From NCBI RefSeq assembly GCF_014334135.1, contig NZ_CP060497.1, forward strand, positions 4,712,001 through 4,776,000: 64,000 nucleotides of DNA, read 5' to 3'. The notes beneath the pieces were generated by a model that searched no databases, was not told where the DNA came from, and worked only from the letters and a program-made list of their open reading frames with translations. Below, in pieces: positions 45,543-55,062 of the stretch; position 1 is the stretch's first letter; the number at the start of each line of letters is the position of its first letter. The DNA comes from Olivibacter sp. SDN3 (GTDB taxonomy: Bacteria > Bacteroidota > Bacteroidia > Sphingobacteriales > Sphingobacteriaceae). The translations under genes were made by a program, and so were the position numbers.

Positions 45543-46247
45543 ATGATGAAATTAAAATGTGTTATTACAGACGACGAACCCATCGCTAGAAAGGGTTTAC
45601 AGGGATATGTTGAAAAGCTTGACTTCCTAACCTTGGCAGGCACTTGCGAAGATGCCTTATCTTTAAATACCCTTCTTAAAAACCATGAAGTTGATTTGCT
45701 CTTTCTTGACATTGAGATGCCATATTTATCGGGCATAGAGCTATTACAATCACTAGCTACGCCGCCCAAAGTCATCTTAACTACCGCATACGAACAATAT
45801 GCACTGAAAGGCTATGAACTGGAAGTGATTGACTATCTGTTGAAGCCTATTTCTTTTGATCGTTTCTTGAAAGCGGCCAATAAGGCGGTTGGCTTATTTA
45901 ATAATGACCAGCGGTCTACCATCTCTGATGATGTTTTTGTTAAAGTAGACGGCAAAATAATCAAACTAGCTTGGCAGAACGTTCTCTTTATTGAGGCGTT
46001 GGAGAATTACGTATGCATCCATACCTCTACAGATAAGCACATTGTGCACATCACCATGAAATCCATTTTGGACCAAATACCTGCGAATTTTATACAGGTA
46101 CATAAGTCTTCTATAGTAAATATAACAGCTATCGATGGTATTAACGGTAATATACTGGAAATAGGAAGTGATAGAATAACAGTTTCCCGAAGTTTAAAAG
46201 AGTCGGTCATGGAAAAAATAATTAATAACAAACTATTAAAACGTTAA
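45543..46247 (+). CDS. LytTR-family response regulator
   Basis: The 234-residue protein has a receiver domain (phospho-acceptor Asp in 'DLLFLDIEMPYLSGIELLQ', Lys in 'YLLKPISFDRFLKA') and a C-terminal LytTR DNA-binding domain ('VFVKVDGKIIKLAWQNVLFIEALENYVCIHTSTDKHIVH'). It is the partner of the upstream LytS-type kinase and controls transcription of unknown targets. Confidence 0.93.
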   Translation: MMKLKCVITDDEPIARKGLQGYVEKLDFLTLAGTCEDALSLNTLLKNHEVDLLFLDIEMPYLSGIELLQSLATPPKVILTTAYEQYALKGYELEVIDYLLKPISFDRFLKAANKAVGLFNNDQRSTISDDVFVKVDGKIIKLAWQNVLFIEALENYVCIHTSTDKHIVHITMKSILDQIPANFIQVHKSSIVNITAIDGINGNILEIGSDRITVSRSLKESVMEKIINNKLLKR

Positions 46248-46578
46248 TAAACAGGATCTATACAATATGCCTACAACGGATATTCTATCATTTACCATAG
46301 CTGACGCAAAAAAGGAAATTGAAGCTTATAATTATTATATCGCGGGTGAAATATAAAAAATGCAATAAAACGGCCATTAATAAAAAAAGTAAAAGCCCCG
46401 CTTTTGGGTTAGCAGAGCCTCTACCATTTTAAATCCAACCTGTTTACTAAACGGGTTAACATACCTATTCGCTACAAATCATCTACTATTTTTTGATATT
46501 ATCTGTTTAAGGTCAAAAAACGACGCTCTATCGTATAATTTGGTTTGTTTAAAAGGTAACTTGCAATAGGATGTCTAA
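46248..46578. other. Intergenic interval of 331 bp between convergent units
   Basis: No credible ORF is present. It contains the terminator hairpin for the minus-strand operon (46381-46424). The rest shows nothing I can support. Confidence 0.5.
46381..46424 (-). terminator. Terminator of the ribokinase/ADP-ribosyl operon
   Basis: On the minus strand AGGCTCTGC pairs with GCGGGGCTT, including G-U wobbles, around a 10-base loop and is followed by TTACTTTTTTT. It lies about 155 bases after the nucleoside hydrolase stop. Confidence 0.6.
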
Positions 46579-47598
46579 TCATTTATCTGTTACTGTTTCC
46601 ACCAACCGATTAAGTATACGTTCTCTATGGTCTGGATTCAGTAATAAAATTTGATGCTTACCCTTTGTTGGAGAAAAACGAGTCATACCGTCGTCGTCAA
46701 TCATTATTGTCCCCGAAATCGAACTTCCAAAATAATTCTGGTGGGGTTCTATCGCTTGCAATACAACGGTGAGATCCCATGTTTCTCGATTATAAGGCAT
46801 CTTCATATAGTGGAAATAAGAGTTTACAATAGGATGATGCCAATATTGCGGAAATGCGCTCAATAATTTATCGGCTGGAAATTTCAAAGCGTTCCCAATT
46901 TCCCAACCACTCACGACAATGCGTGTGGGCCAATTTTTAAACACCTGTTGAGCTGCTTGCACATCTTTCACTACATTATATTCAGGAAAAGGTTTTTTGC
47001 CAAACATACCTGCCATCATATACATGCTGATAACTTTTTTTTGAATGAGCTCCTTTCCTTCCAGACTTGAAAACTCGTCAGGTCTCGATGACAACAACTT
47101 CGCCATATTCGTAGAGAACCCCACCACAATTAAGGTTACTGAATGGTCAGGCGCCGCGGCCAAAACTTTTCTTTGCAACTTATAGGCTTCCGGCACCTGC
47201 TTATATCTTTCCGGCGTCGATAAGAATAGGCGCTTTCCATTTTCTTCATAAGCTAATGTTTGCTGCATATATAGTCCTGAATCTGGAGTGGGCCCCGTTT
47301 CACCTATATATCCAATGGCTATATCTCGCAGGCCATAATACGTATTCAGCATATGAATATAGTCTACGGTAACTGGATTTGCTTTTGATATGGTAATAGC
47401 CTTTAGATCAACCTGTTCCTGCTTCTGATAATTATAAAGCATTGCCATCGCTAATACATCATCAATATCGTTCCCTATATCGGTATCAAAAATGATTGTT
47501 TGTTTTGACTGTTGACTATGAGCATTTATTGTTCCCATCATTATGATAACAAGTGCCAATAGTTCCAAAATGTTTACTTTCCTTTTTTTTATACACAT
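46579..47598 (-). CDS. Secreted nucleoside hydrolase (IUNH family)
   Basis: From the ATG at 47598 the protein has 339 residues with a signal peptide ending 'NAHSQ'. The IUNH motif 'IIFDTDIGNDIDDVLAMAML' carries the calcium-binding Asp cluster. Such enzymes cleave the N-glycosidic bond of ribonucleosides to free base and ribose. The signal sequence places the activity in the periplasm. A TTG further upstream is not used. It is the last gene of a minus-strand operon with ribokinase at the top. Confidence 0.9.
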   Translation of the reverse strand: MCIKKRKVNILELLALVIIMMGTINAHSQQSKQTIIFDTDIGNDIDDVLAMAMLYNYQKQEQVDLKAITISKANPVTVDYIHMLNTYYGLRDIAIGYIGETGPTPDSGLYMQQTLAYEENGKRLFLSTPERYKQVPEAYKLQRKVLAAAPDHSVTLIVVGFSTNMAKLLSSRPDEFSSLEGKELIQKKVISMYMMAGMFGKKPFPEYNVVKDVQAAQQVFKNWPTRIVVSGWEIGNALKFPADKLLSAFPQYWHHPIVNSYFHYMKMPYNRETWDLTVVLQAIEPHQNYFGSSISGTIMIDDDGMTRFSPTKGKHQILLLNPDHRERILNRLVETVTDK

Positions 47599-47605
47599 CA
47601 CATTA

Positions 47606-47932
47606 TTAAACAAGTATGAACAATGTTTTCAAAGAAAATGCCGGCCATAGTCCCTGTAAATCAAATGGTTCAATCATCTTTTCTCTAGCATTACTCAAGT
47701 GGATTTGGGATACCCGCCTATTATGATGGTTGCATTTTAATTGAAGTTTTTGGCCACTTGAAGATACATTATATAGGCGAACAATAATTCCATTGCCAGA
47801 CAATGCTGGCTTTACTGCTGTTAATAAGATATTTTCATCATTCAAAGAAACCTTAAGAGCGCCGCAATAGGGCAACGAAAGCTGCACCGAGTTGGCGATT
47901 TTGGTTAAGAGATTTAAAATATTTTTTTTCAT
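47606..47932 (-). CDS. Orphan fragment resembling the GH38 alpha-mannosidase C-terminal domain
   Basis: The 108-residue protein matches the C-terminal beta-sandwich of GH38 mannosidases ('ENILLTAVKPALSGNGIIVRLYNVSSSGQKLQLKC ... EPFDLQGLWPAFSLKTLFI'), where the usual pattern is 'LxAlKpaExGxGiIlRlyN'. The catalytic part is absent and no GH38 catalytic gene lies nearby. It may be a broken gene remnant or a retained small domain. The first ATG (47932) has no signal peptide. It sits 7 bp before the nucleoside hydrolase and 32 bp after the ADP-ribosylglycohydrolase. Confidence 0.5.
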   Translation of the reverse strand: MKKNILNLLTKIANSVQLSLPYCGALKVSLNDENILLTAVKPALSGNGIIVRLYNVSSSGQKLQLKCNHHNRRVSQIHLSNAREKMIEPFDLQGLWPAFSLKTLFILV

Positions 47933-47964
47933 TTTTGGCTAGTTTTATGGTTTGGTCGCCCAGA

Positions 47965-49521
47965 TCAAAGGTGCGCACTTAAGCCATCCGATGGTTTATC
48001 GCTATATACCACATAGTCCCATGCCTGTAATTTATAATCGTGATGCTGGTCTTTAATCACTATTTTAACCTGATGTTTGCCTTTTGGAAGCGCGTATTTC
48101 CAGAAAAGATCATGCCGTCGCGTACGGAAAGCGGTAGGCAACTGCACTGTTTCAACTTTTTCACCGTCGATATAGCAGTCGGCTTCTACAATGCCTTCGG
48201 GCAGGTCTTCATGATCTTTATTCGCTGTTCCTCTTAAAACAAAACCGGTTCCTTCAAAGGCAAAAGTGAATTCGGCATCTATAGGTCGATGAACCTCTTC
48301 GCGAATAATAGGGAAAAAACCCTCAAGGCACTTTTCATAAGCAACCGTTTTTGGTATCTGCGTTTTGATCACAACCATTTTCTCATTTACTTCGCCACCG
48401 TTACGACCAATCATATCTAATGCATGTTTATAGCTGGCCTCATAAACTTTATTGAGCGACATATCGGTATATTTAAAATTCATATCCTCTATATCAGTCA
48501 ATCCTTGCTTCCAATAAGCAGGAATTTTATCGTAGCCAAAGAGTGTACCTAAAATTCCACCGGCCGTAGCAGGATTACAGTCAGAGTCTTGGCCAGCACG
48601 TGTGGCTATTTCAAGTGTTTGTGTAAAATCGCCATCACCATATAATAACCCTAACACAACGTATGCAGCGTTTACTTTAGCGTCGATATTAAATGGTAGA
48701 AAAACACCTTCTGGGCAGCCTACTTCTTCTGTCCATTTTTTCTGAATTTCAAACCATGTCTGTTTCCAATCACCGGGGTATTGTTGGTGCCAATGAATAA
48801 CGTCACTGATACATTGGTGAAAATCACTTTCAGCAGGGATCGTTTTAAGGGCTTCCCCAACAATCTTTTCTATATCATCATACAAAAATGCTAATGAATA
48901 CATAGCGCCAACATATACACCGCCGTACCAACCATCGCCATAATTCATAATATGGCCTACTTTATCACTTATTTGAGATGCAGAGTTTGGCATACCTGGG
49001 TTCATCAATCCAGCAAAATCGGCCTCTATCTGATAATCGATATCATCCGCATGAGGATTATTCCGCCAATGACCGGATGCAGGTGCTTCGATCCCATTTA
49101 AGATATTAAAACGAGCAGCCTGATTGGCATGCCATAGGTTATAGCCTGCATAGGCAAAAGCATTTGCAAAAGAATCAACAGGTGCATCAATACCTAATCG
49201 TTCTATAATGTCAACAAAAGTTAAATCCATGTAAATATCATCATAAAGATCTGGCCATTCAGTCATGAGCTTTTTCATATGACCAGCATTCCATTCAATA
49301 CTTTTGTAATCCTGAATAAAGGTACCATTATACTTGAACTCGGTGGGCCCTCCGAAAGAAACGCCGATAGTTTGACCGGCCCATCCTCCTCTAATTTTAT
49401 CTTTTAGCACCTCATGGCTTAGTTGTAGCTGCTCCTTTTTTTCATTTTGACAAGATACAAACATCACAAAACACCCCAATCCCATAGACATAAACTGGTA
49501 AATTTTCCTTTTAGTTATCAT
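47965..49521 (-). CDS. Lipoprotein of the ADP-ribosylglycohydrolase family
   Basis: The 518-residue protein has a lipoprotein signal (residues 1-24, lipobox 'FVSCQ'). The ADP-ribosylglycohydrolase fold shows 'KIRGGWAGQTIGVSFGGPTEF', a metal-binding 'DDIYMDLTFVDIIERLG' and the signature 'ATRAGQDSDCNPATAGGILGTLFGYDKIP'. The C-terminal part (from about 390) adds a beta-sandwich. Family members hydrolyse ADP-ribosyl-type N- or O-glycosidic bonds. A lipidated form would act in the periplasm or outside. It shares an operon with a permease, ribokinase and nucleoside hydrolase. Confidence 0.88.
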   Translation of the reverse strand: MITKRKIYQFMSMGLGCFVMFVSCQNEKKEQLQLSHEVLKDKIRGGWAGQTIGVSFGGPTEFKYNGTFIQDYKSIEWNAGHMKKLMTEWPDLYDDIYMDLTFVDIIERLGIDAPVDSFANAFAYAGYNLWHANQAARFNILNGIEAPASGHWRNNPHADDIDYQIEADFAGLMNPGMPNSASQISDKVGHIMNYGDGWYGGVYVGAMYSLAFLYDDIEKIVGEALKTIPAESDFHQCISDVIHWHQQYPGDWKQTWFEIQKKWTEEVGCPEGVFLPFNIDAKVNAAYVVLGLLYGDGDFTQTLEIATRAGQDSDCNPATAGGILGTLFGYDKIPAYWKQGLTDIEDMNFKYTDMSLNKVYEASYKHALDMIGRNGGEVNEKMVVIKTQIPKTVAYEKCLEGFFPIIREEVHRPIDAEFTFAFEGTGFVLRGTANKDHEDLPEGIVEADCYIDGEKVETVQLPTAFRTRRHDLFWKYALPKGKHQVKIVIKDQHHDYKLQAWDYVVYSDKPSDGLSAHL

Positions 49522-49551
49522 AACAAAGCTTTTTACTTTTCTACAATTATT

Positions 49552-50565
49552 TTAGTTATTTTCATTTCCAGCAATGATTACAAGCACCAGCCCAGACACA
49601 AACAGGATGAACATGATTATAATGAGCGCATTAACTATTTTAGAAGCTCTCCTAAATTCCTTCCAGATAACTACTCCCCATAGGGCTGCCACCAATGTTG
49701 CACCCTGACCAAGGCCATAAGAAATCGCTGGCCCTGCCTTACCTGCCGCTATGAGGTTGAAAAGATTGCCTATACCCCAAATACATCCTCCCAATATGCC
49801 CACTAAATGAATGTTCTTTCTACCACTGAAGTATTCGCTATATGTTATAGGTGGACCTTCAAGTGGTCTGCGCATCAATAGGGTGTTAAATAATAGATTG
49901 CTAACTAGAATACCTACAGCAAACATCGCAAAAGCGGTATAAGGGGTCATTTTTCCAACCGTTGGCGACACGAAGTCAGTAAGATCCATGCTTGCGGCAA
50001 TGAAGGGATAGAATGTAGACATGAGTATTCCGGCCACAACAGACACTACAATCCATTTACTCGCGGCCTTATTGCTTGAATTACCTGATTGCTGGCGAAA
50101 AGCTATCGCATTAAAAACAATAGCAAGGGTAATAAGACCTACTCCCAAAAACAACAAAACAGGGTTACCCTTACTGAGCAAAAAATAATTAATCAACACA
50201 CCAATTACCAGTGCTAAACCAATGCCTACCGGGAATGCCACTGCCATACCAGCACCTGCTATGGCCGCTGTAAGTAAAATATTAGCAAGGTTAAACACCA
50301 CCCCACCTGTGAATGCACTTTGGATGTAGCGGCCTTCTGCTTGTCCTAAATCATCTAAAAACGATCTTCCCGACGCCCCGATGCTCCCCATCGTAAATGC
50401 GCCGAGAACAGCTAATAAAAAGATACCTAACACATAATCCCAATAGAATAGCTCAAAACGCCATTCCTTTTGTACCAGCTTCTGTGTATTCGCCCAAGAA
50501 CCCCAACAAAGCATCGTAATGATACAGAACGTAACTGCTAATGTATAATCTTGTACGACGAACAT
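49552..50565 (-). CDS. GRP/ureide permease-like sugar or nucleoside transporter
   Basis: The 337-residue protein has about 10 membrane segments with 'MLCWGSWANTQKLVQKEWRFELFYWDYVLG' at the start and 'GAGMAVAFPVGIGLALVIGVLINYFL' in the middle. The family (DMT superfamily; related to GRP sugar and plant ureide permeases) carries ribose, glucose or purine derivatives. The neighbours point to ribose or nucleoside import (inference). It lies 75 bp after the ribokinase and 31 bp before the ADP-ribosylglycohydrolase. Confidence 0.8.
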   Translation of the reverse strand: MFVVQDYTLAVTFCIITMLCWGSWANTQKLVQKEWRFELFYWDYVLGIFLLAVLGAFTMGSIGASGRSFLDDLGQAEGRYIQSAFTGGVVFNLANILLTAAIAGAGMAVAFPVGIGLALVIGVLINYFLLSKGNPVLLFLGVGLITLAIVFNAIAFRQQSGNSSNKAASKWIVVSVVAGILMSTFYPFIAASMDLTDFVSPTVGKMTPYTAFAMFAVGILVSNLLFNTLLMRRPLEGPPITYSEYFSGRKNIHLVGILGGCIWGIGNLFNLIAAGKAGPAISYGLGQGATLVAALWGVVIWKEFRRASKIVNALIIIMFILFVSGLVLVIIAGNENN

Positions 50566-50639
50566 AATTGATTTTATTGGTTAGCGTTTAATAGTTTCCT
50601 TCAATACACCTAAAAATGAATAGCTTTCAGTATATATAT

Positions 50640-51557
50640 TTATTTTATACCATTTAACAACACCTCATTACGGAACGGTATAGACGATTGTGCTCCCATC
50701 TTGGTTACAGCGATAGAGGCTGCTCGACAGGCAAATAAAGTAGCTTCTGTCAGTGCCTTACCTTCGCCCACCGCTACGGCAAGTGCTCCATTGAAGACAT
50801 CGCCGGCAGCTGTAGAATCAATTGTTTCTACTTCTGGGGCCGGGATATGGCAAAATTCACCATCTTCGAATAATACTGCTCCCCGCCTACCCAACGTAAT
50901 GACAACATTTTTAACTCCTTGCTCATGGATTTTTTCAGCTGCTTGCCTTGCACTTGCAATGTCGACAATCTGCACTCCGGAGAGCATCTCCGCTTCGTTT
51001 ACATTTGGTGTAATAATGTCAATGAGATGGAACATACCTGAAACTAGCTCGTTTGCCGGTGCTGGATTGAGTATAACCCGCATTCCCCTCTTGTGGGCAT
51101 AATCTGCCGCAAACTCTACGGTGCGCATCGGTATTTCCAGTTGAATAAGTAATATTTTGCCTTGTGGATATCTGTTTATCGCCTCTTCGACATCTGCCGG
51201 TTCAAGATGGGCATTGGCTCCGGGAGCTACCACAATACTGTTTTCTCCCAGATCATCTACCGTAATAAGAGCAATCCCGGATGGACTGTCGCGATCGGAC
51301 AGTACCCCATTAGTGTCTACACCCTCCTCGTCAAACAATTGAGCAGATTGTTTTCCAAAGATGTCATCCCCAATCTTTCCAATAAATGCTACATCTCCTC
51401 CAAGACGAGCTACAGAAACAGCTTGATTCGCTCCCTTACCTCCTGGATTCATAAAGAAAGAACCGCCTAAAACAGTCTCACCAGGTTTGGGTATATGACT
51501 GGTTTTCACTACCATATCCATGTTCATACTCCCTACTACAATGATTTTTCTGTTCAT
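50640..51557 (-). CDS. rbsK: Ribokinase
   Basis: The 305-residue enzyme phosphorylates D-ribose to ribose 5-phosphate. PfkB signatures are clear: 'GGSFFMNPGGKGANQAVSVARLGGDVAFIGKIGDD' and 'TIDSTAAGDVFNGALAVAVGEG' near the end. It is the first gene of the minus-strand operon. A TAnnTTTG element (TATTTTTG, 51594-51601) lies upstream, but no well-spaced TTG was found. Ribose released from nucleosides by the last gene of the operon would be its substrate (inference). Confidence 0.92.
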   Translation of the reverse strand: MNRKIIVVGSMNMDMVVKTSHIPKPGETVLGGSFFMNPGGKGANQAVSVARLGGDVAFIGKIGDDIFGKQSAQLFDEEGVDTNGVLSDRDSPSGIALITVDDLGENSIVVAPGANAHLEPADVEEAINRYPQGKILLIQLEIPMRTVEFAADYAHKRGMRVILNPAPANELVSGMFHLIDIITPNVNEAEMLSGVQIVDIASARQAAEKIHEQGVKNVVITLGRRGAVLFEDGEFCHIPAPEVETIDSTAAGDVFNGALAVAVGEGKALTEATLFACRAASIAVTKMGAQSSIPFRNEVLLNGIK

Positions 51558-51746
51558 ACTATGGTTAAAATGGTATTCGGTTTATAATGTGGTCAAAAAT
51601 AAGTGATACAAGAAACATAAATTAGCCATTTTTTTATATTTTTATGAATTATAAAACCTAATAAACTAAATAAATAAAATATAACTAATTGTTATACAAT
51701 AATTTAAAATATCATAAATAAAATTTTTAATAGTTTAGTCTTCAAT

Positions 51747-53264
51747 ATGTTAGCTTTTGAATTGGAAAAACTGATAAAATCACTGTCCGCTACGGAAAAA
51801 AAGCTTTTCCGACTTCATTGTGCCAAACTCAAAAGCCATAAGGATTACCTCCTACTCTTTGAATTATCCATTGATAAAAATAATTCAGATAATAAAACTC
51901 TTAGACAGCGCTTTAAGGAAAAGTACCCATCGAAATCGTTCGAGAATACGTCGAACTATCTATATAAGATCCTTACAGATATACTAGTTCAAATACGCGT
52001 TGAACAAGACCTTCGGTACATGCAACATCATAGCCTGATGAAAGCCCGCCTATGCTTTGAACGATCTATTCCTAATAGAGGAAATAAGGAATTACAGAAA
52101 GCATATAGGTTGGCTCAGGAGAATCAAAATTATCCAATGATATATCAAGCAGCACGGATGGAGCTCACTTTATTGGCCGATATTGGTTTTCCAAATATAA
52201 CAGAGCAGCAATTGATAGATTTACAAATGAAAGCCAAGCATACTTTGCAATCTTTACGTCAACTCCATGAACATTATTCACTTTATGAGTTGTTGAGCCA
52301 CCGTCTCACCAAAGGAAGTTTGACTTTCAGTGGTAAGCAAAATGAAAAAATAAATGACCTGATATTAAGCGAATTAAGCATCACTACTCGAGGAAGTCAA
52401 CAGCAATTTGAAACGCAAAAGCTGCATATGTTATTCCAGTCTTTTTTCTTCATTCACACAGGAGAATATCAATCTGCATTAACGGTATTTAAAGAGCTTA
52501 ATACACTTTTTGATACGAATAGAAAGATATGGGACTTTCCTCCTTATGATTATCTCTCCGCACTAGATGGTATATTGGATAGCTTAAGGAGTATAGGTTA
52601 CTATAAAGAAATGGCCCAGTTCATTGATCAAACGCGAGCGTTGTCAAATAAAATGTATCCTGATCATTTTAAAGGTCTTGCCCAGCTCATTGCGCAGGTA
52701 TATTCACTGAATATGTCTATTGGTATGGTAAATCTGAACAAAGCACAGCAGTTGCTGCGTATTTTTAGAAGCGAGAAACCACGGATTGAAGTAGCTGAAG
52801 GCCATGAAAAACAACTTGAATACCTATATTTTGAAGCGTTAACCTATTTTTTAATGAACCAATTGCATAAAGCGAGTAAACACATTAATCAGCTTCTTAC
52901 GATAGGTAAACAGGCACCTCAACTTGGAATGTATCGTGCTGGTAGATTACTGAGTACACTCATTTATTATGAACAAGATGATATGGAATACCTTGAATAT
53001 GAAGTCAGATCTTATAAAAGATTATTCAGCAAATTTGGGAAAGCCTTCAAAATAGAAAAAATGGTCTTTAACACTATTTCATCGGATCCTAAACGACGAG
53101 GCAATGCTTGGAAAAAAGCCATCTGGAAAAATATAAAACCTAAATTAAATGAAATAAAAAAGGATAAAGGAGAGCTGCAATTATTAAAATATTTCGATTG
53201 TTGTGAATGGATCAAAAGTAAATATATCACCATCAACAGTAGTGATATCGATGTAGCTAAGTAA
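51747..53264 (+). CDS. Helical repeat protein of unknown function
   Basis: The 505-residue protein has no signal or membrane segment. It is dominated by amphipathic helices with TPR-like spacing ('EYQSALTVFKELNTLFDTNRKIW', 'ALTYFLMNQLHKASKHINQLL'). The basic N-terminus resembles uncharacterised Bacteroidota proteins of about 500 residues, and no catalytic motif is seen. It divides divergently from the ribokinase operon across a 189-bp AT-rich gap. It could regulate that operon, but this is only a guess from location. Confidence 0.65.
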   Translation: MLAFELEKLIKSLSATEKKLFRLHCAKLKSHKDYLLLFELSIDKNNSDNKTLRQRFKEKYPSKSFENTSNYLYKILTDILVQIRVEQDLRYMQHHSLMKARLCFERSIPNRGNKELQKAYRLAQENQNYPMIYQAARMELTLLADIGFPNITEQQLIDLQMKAKHTLQSLRQLHEHYSLYELLSHRLTKGSLTFSGKQNEKINDLILSELSITTRGSQQQFETQKLHMLFQSFFFIHTGEYQSALTVFKELNTLFDTNRKIWDFPPYDYLSALDGILDSLRSIGYYKEMAQFIDQTRALSNKMYPDHFKGLAQLIAQVYSLNMSIGMVNLNKAQQLLRIFRSEKPRIEVAEGHEKQLEYLYFEALTYFLMNQLHKASKHINQLLTIGKQAPQLGMYRAGRLLSTLIYYEQDDMEYLEYEVRSYKRLFSKFGKAFKIEKMVFNTISSDPKRRGNAWKKAIWKNIKPKLNEIKKDKGELQLLKYFDCCEWIKSKYITINSSDIDVAK

Positions 53265-53285
53265 ATGTTTCCGTATATTTTTTAT

Positions 53286-54023
53286 TTATTCGCTGAACGT
53301 ATCACCATTTAACCTATCTATAAGATTTCGCTTATAAAAACGTCCAATTGGTATAACATCAGAAGCGATTCGTATCCTGTCGCTTTTAAAAGAGTTAATT
53401 TTATGAATATTTACAATAAAAGATTTATGTGTTCTCATAAAATCTTCTTCGGGCAGTTTTTCTTCCATATAACTAATTCTTTGATAGGTAACGATCGTTT
53501 TTTGAAGCGTGACTATTTTGATATAATCTTTAATACTCTCAATATACAGAATATCTTTTAAGAATACTTTTATCAATTCCTTATTTACATTGAAATACAT
53601 ATAAACCGATTCCGACGTACGATTATTTTGCAACATCTCAAAGTTTGCTGGAACTGTCACCGTATGTGTGTACTTCGATACTGCTTTTAAGAATCGCTCG
53701 AACCGAAAGGGTTTAACCAGATAATCAAGCACATCCAAATCAAAGCCTTCGGCAGCGTGTTCGCGGTAAGCTGTTGTTATGATGATAGCCGGTTTATGGA
53801 AAAGAGCCTTAACAAATTCTAAACCATTTAATCCGGGCATCTGGATATCGATAAAAAGAAGGTCAATTTCATTTTGCTGAATAAAATTAAAAGCATCCAG
53901 GGCGTTGCTACTATGAAAGATCAATTGCAATGAATGTATTTTATCGATATATGACTTAAGCAACTGTAAAGCAGGCGGTTCATCATCCACCGCCATACAC
54001 CGGATTCTGTTCAAGTTTTCCAT
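53286..54023 (-). CDS. LytTR-family response regulator
   Basis: The 245-residue protein has a receiver domain ('RCMAVDDEPPALQLLKSYI', Asp in 'LLFIDIQMPGLNGLEFVKA', Lys in 'YLVKPFRFERFLKAV') and a LytTR DNA-binding domain ('SVYMYFNVNKELIKVFLKDILYIESIKDYIKIVTLQKTI'). Its first codons overlap the end of the LytS-type kinase gene by 41 bp. A later in-frame ATG (53996) would reduce the overlap to 14 bp. Confidence 0.92.
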   Translation of the reverse strand: MENLNRIRCMAVDDEPPALQLLKSYIDKIHSLQLIFHSSNALDAFNFIQQNEIDLLFIDIQMPGLNGLEFVKALFHKPAIIITTAYREHAAEGFDLDVLDYLVKPFRFERFLKAVSKYTHTVTVPANFEMLQNNRTSESVYMYFNVNKELIKVFLKDILYIESIKDYIKIVTLQKTIVTYQRISYMEEKLPEEDFMRTHKSFIVNIHKINSFKSDRIRIASDVIPIGRFYKRNLIDRLNGDTFSE

Positions 54024-55062
54024 TTTTTATTTTAAGAATAGCTAAAAAAGTGCCTGACTCCGATAAAACATTTAGATCGTGCATCCCTTCGTATAAAATT
54101 TCTAAACGCCTTCGTACGTTCTCCAAACCAATTCCCGTGTTACTAACACCATTCTTGCCAACGCTGTCGGGATAGTTATTTTCTATTTTAACGGTTAGTA
54201 TATCTTCTTTAATAGAAAGATCCACTCGAATCCACGCATCTTGATTTAATTTACTTGCCCCATGTTTAAAAGCATTCTCCACTAACGGTAATAGAAGCAT
54301 TGGACTCATATAAAATTTATCGATGTCAGATAATATATTCAGTGACACATCTAACTTATTGCCAAATCGGATAGTTTCCAGTTCAATATAATTTTGAATG
54401 TATTCGACCTCTTTGGAGAGCGGTACCATATTATCTTTTGCCTTATACAGATTATAATCTAAAAAAGACGATAAACGGTGTATTAGATCGGGAGTTTTGG
54501 GTTTTTGCTGTAGTGAAAAAGAATAAATATTGTTAAGTGTATTAAAAATAAAATGAGGATGTACTTGCATTTTCAATAGTTCCAATTCCGAACGTATTTT
54601 TTCTTTCTGTAAAGTATCTGTGAGCTTTTGCTGTTCATAATAAGACCTGAAAAAATGGATAAAGGAGTATAACCCAACAATAAGATACATATTTACCATA
54701 TCAACAATAAGCTTCGGCAAGTAAAAAAAGGGCTGAAGGTTACCTTCGGGATAATATCTTGGATAGGTATAATAATAGTAAAACAACCTTCGGATAAATA
54801 ACAAGATAAGCATGGTGCCTATTGCCGCTACCCAGAACAGTTGCTTTTTGTCTTTCAAATAATAATTATTAAAATATACATGTACTGTGAGTGTGGCGGC
54901 AATAATTGTTGTAGGTACAAATAAACAGGTAGACATAAGGTGTCTTCTATACTCGCCGCTCATATAAGCCTGGGTCAACCAGTCGTAGCAAAAATACAGC
55001 AGCCAAAACACAGCATTAAATACGTATTGGTTATTCAACCACTTCTTTGTCAACGAAAACAT
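53983..55062 (-). CDS. LytS-type membrane sensor histidine kinase
   Basis: The 359-residue protein has four membrane helices (about 10-150), a coiled linker, the phospho-acceptor His in 'KMQVHPHFIFNTLNNIYSF', and a C-terminal ATP-binding part ('NTGIGLENVRRRLEILYEGMHD'). It pairs with the overlapping LytTR regulator downstream. The signal sensed by the membrane domain is unknown. Confidence 0.92.
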   Translation of the reverse strand: MFSLTKKWLNNQYVFNAVFWLLYFCYDWLTQAYMSGEYRRHLMSTCLFVPTTIIAATLTVHVYFNNYYLKDKKQLFWVAAIGTMLILLFIRRLFYYYYTYPRYYPEGNLQPFFYLPKLIVDMVNMYLIVGLYSFIHFFRSYYEQQKLTDTLQKEKIRSELELLKMQVHPHFIFNTLNNIYSFSLQQKPKTPDLIHRLSSFLDYNLYKAKDNMVPLSKEVEYIQNYIELETIRFGNKLDVSLNILSDIDKFYMSPMLLLPLVENAFKHGASKLNQDAWIRVDLSIKEDILTVKIENNYPDSVGKNGVSNTGIGLENVRRRLEILYEGMHDLNVLSESGTFLAILKIKNGKLEQNPVYGGG

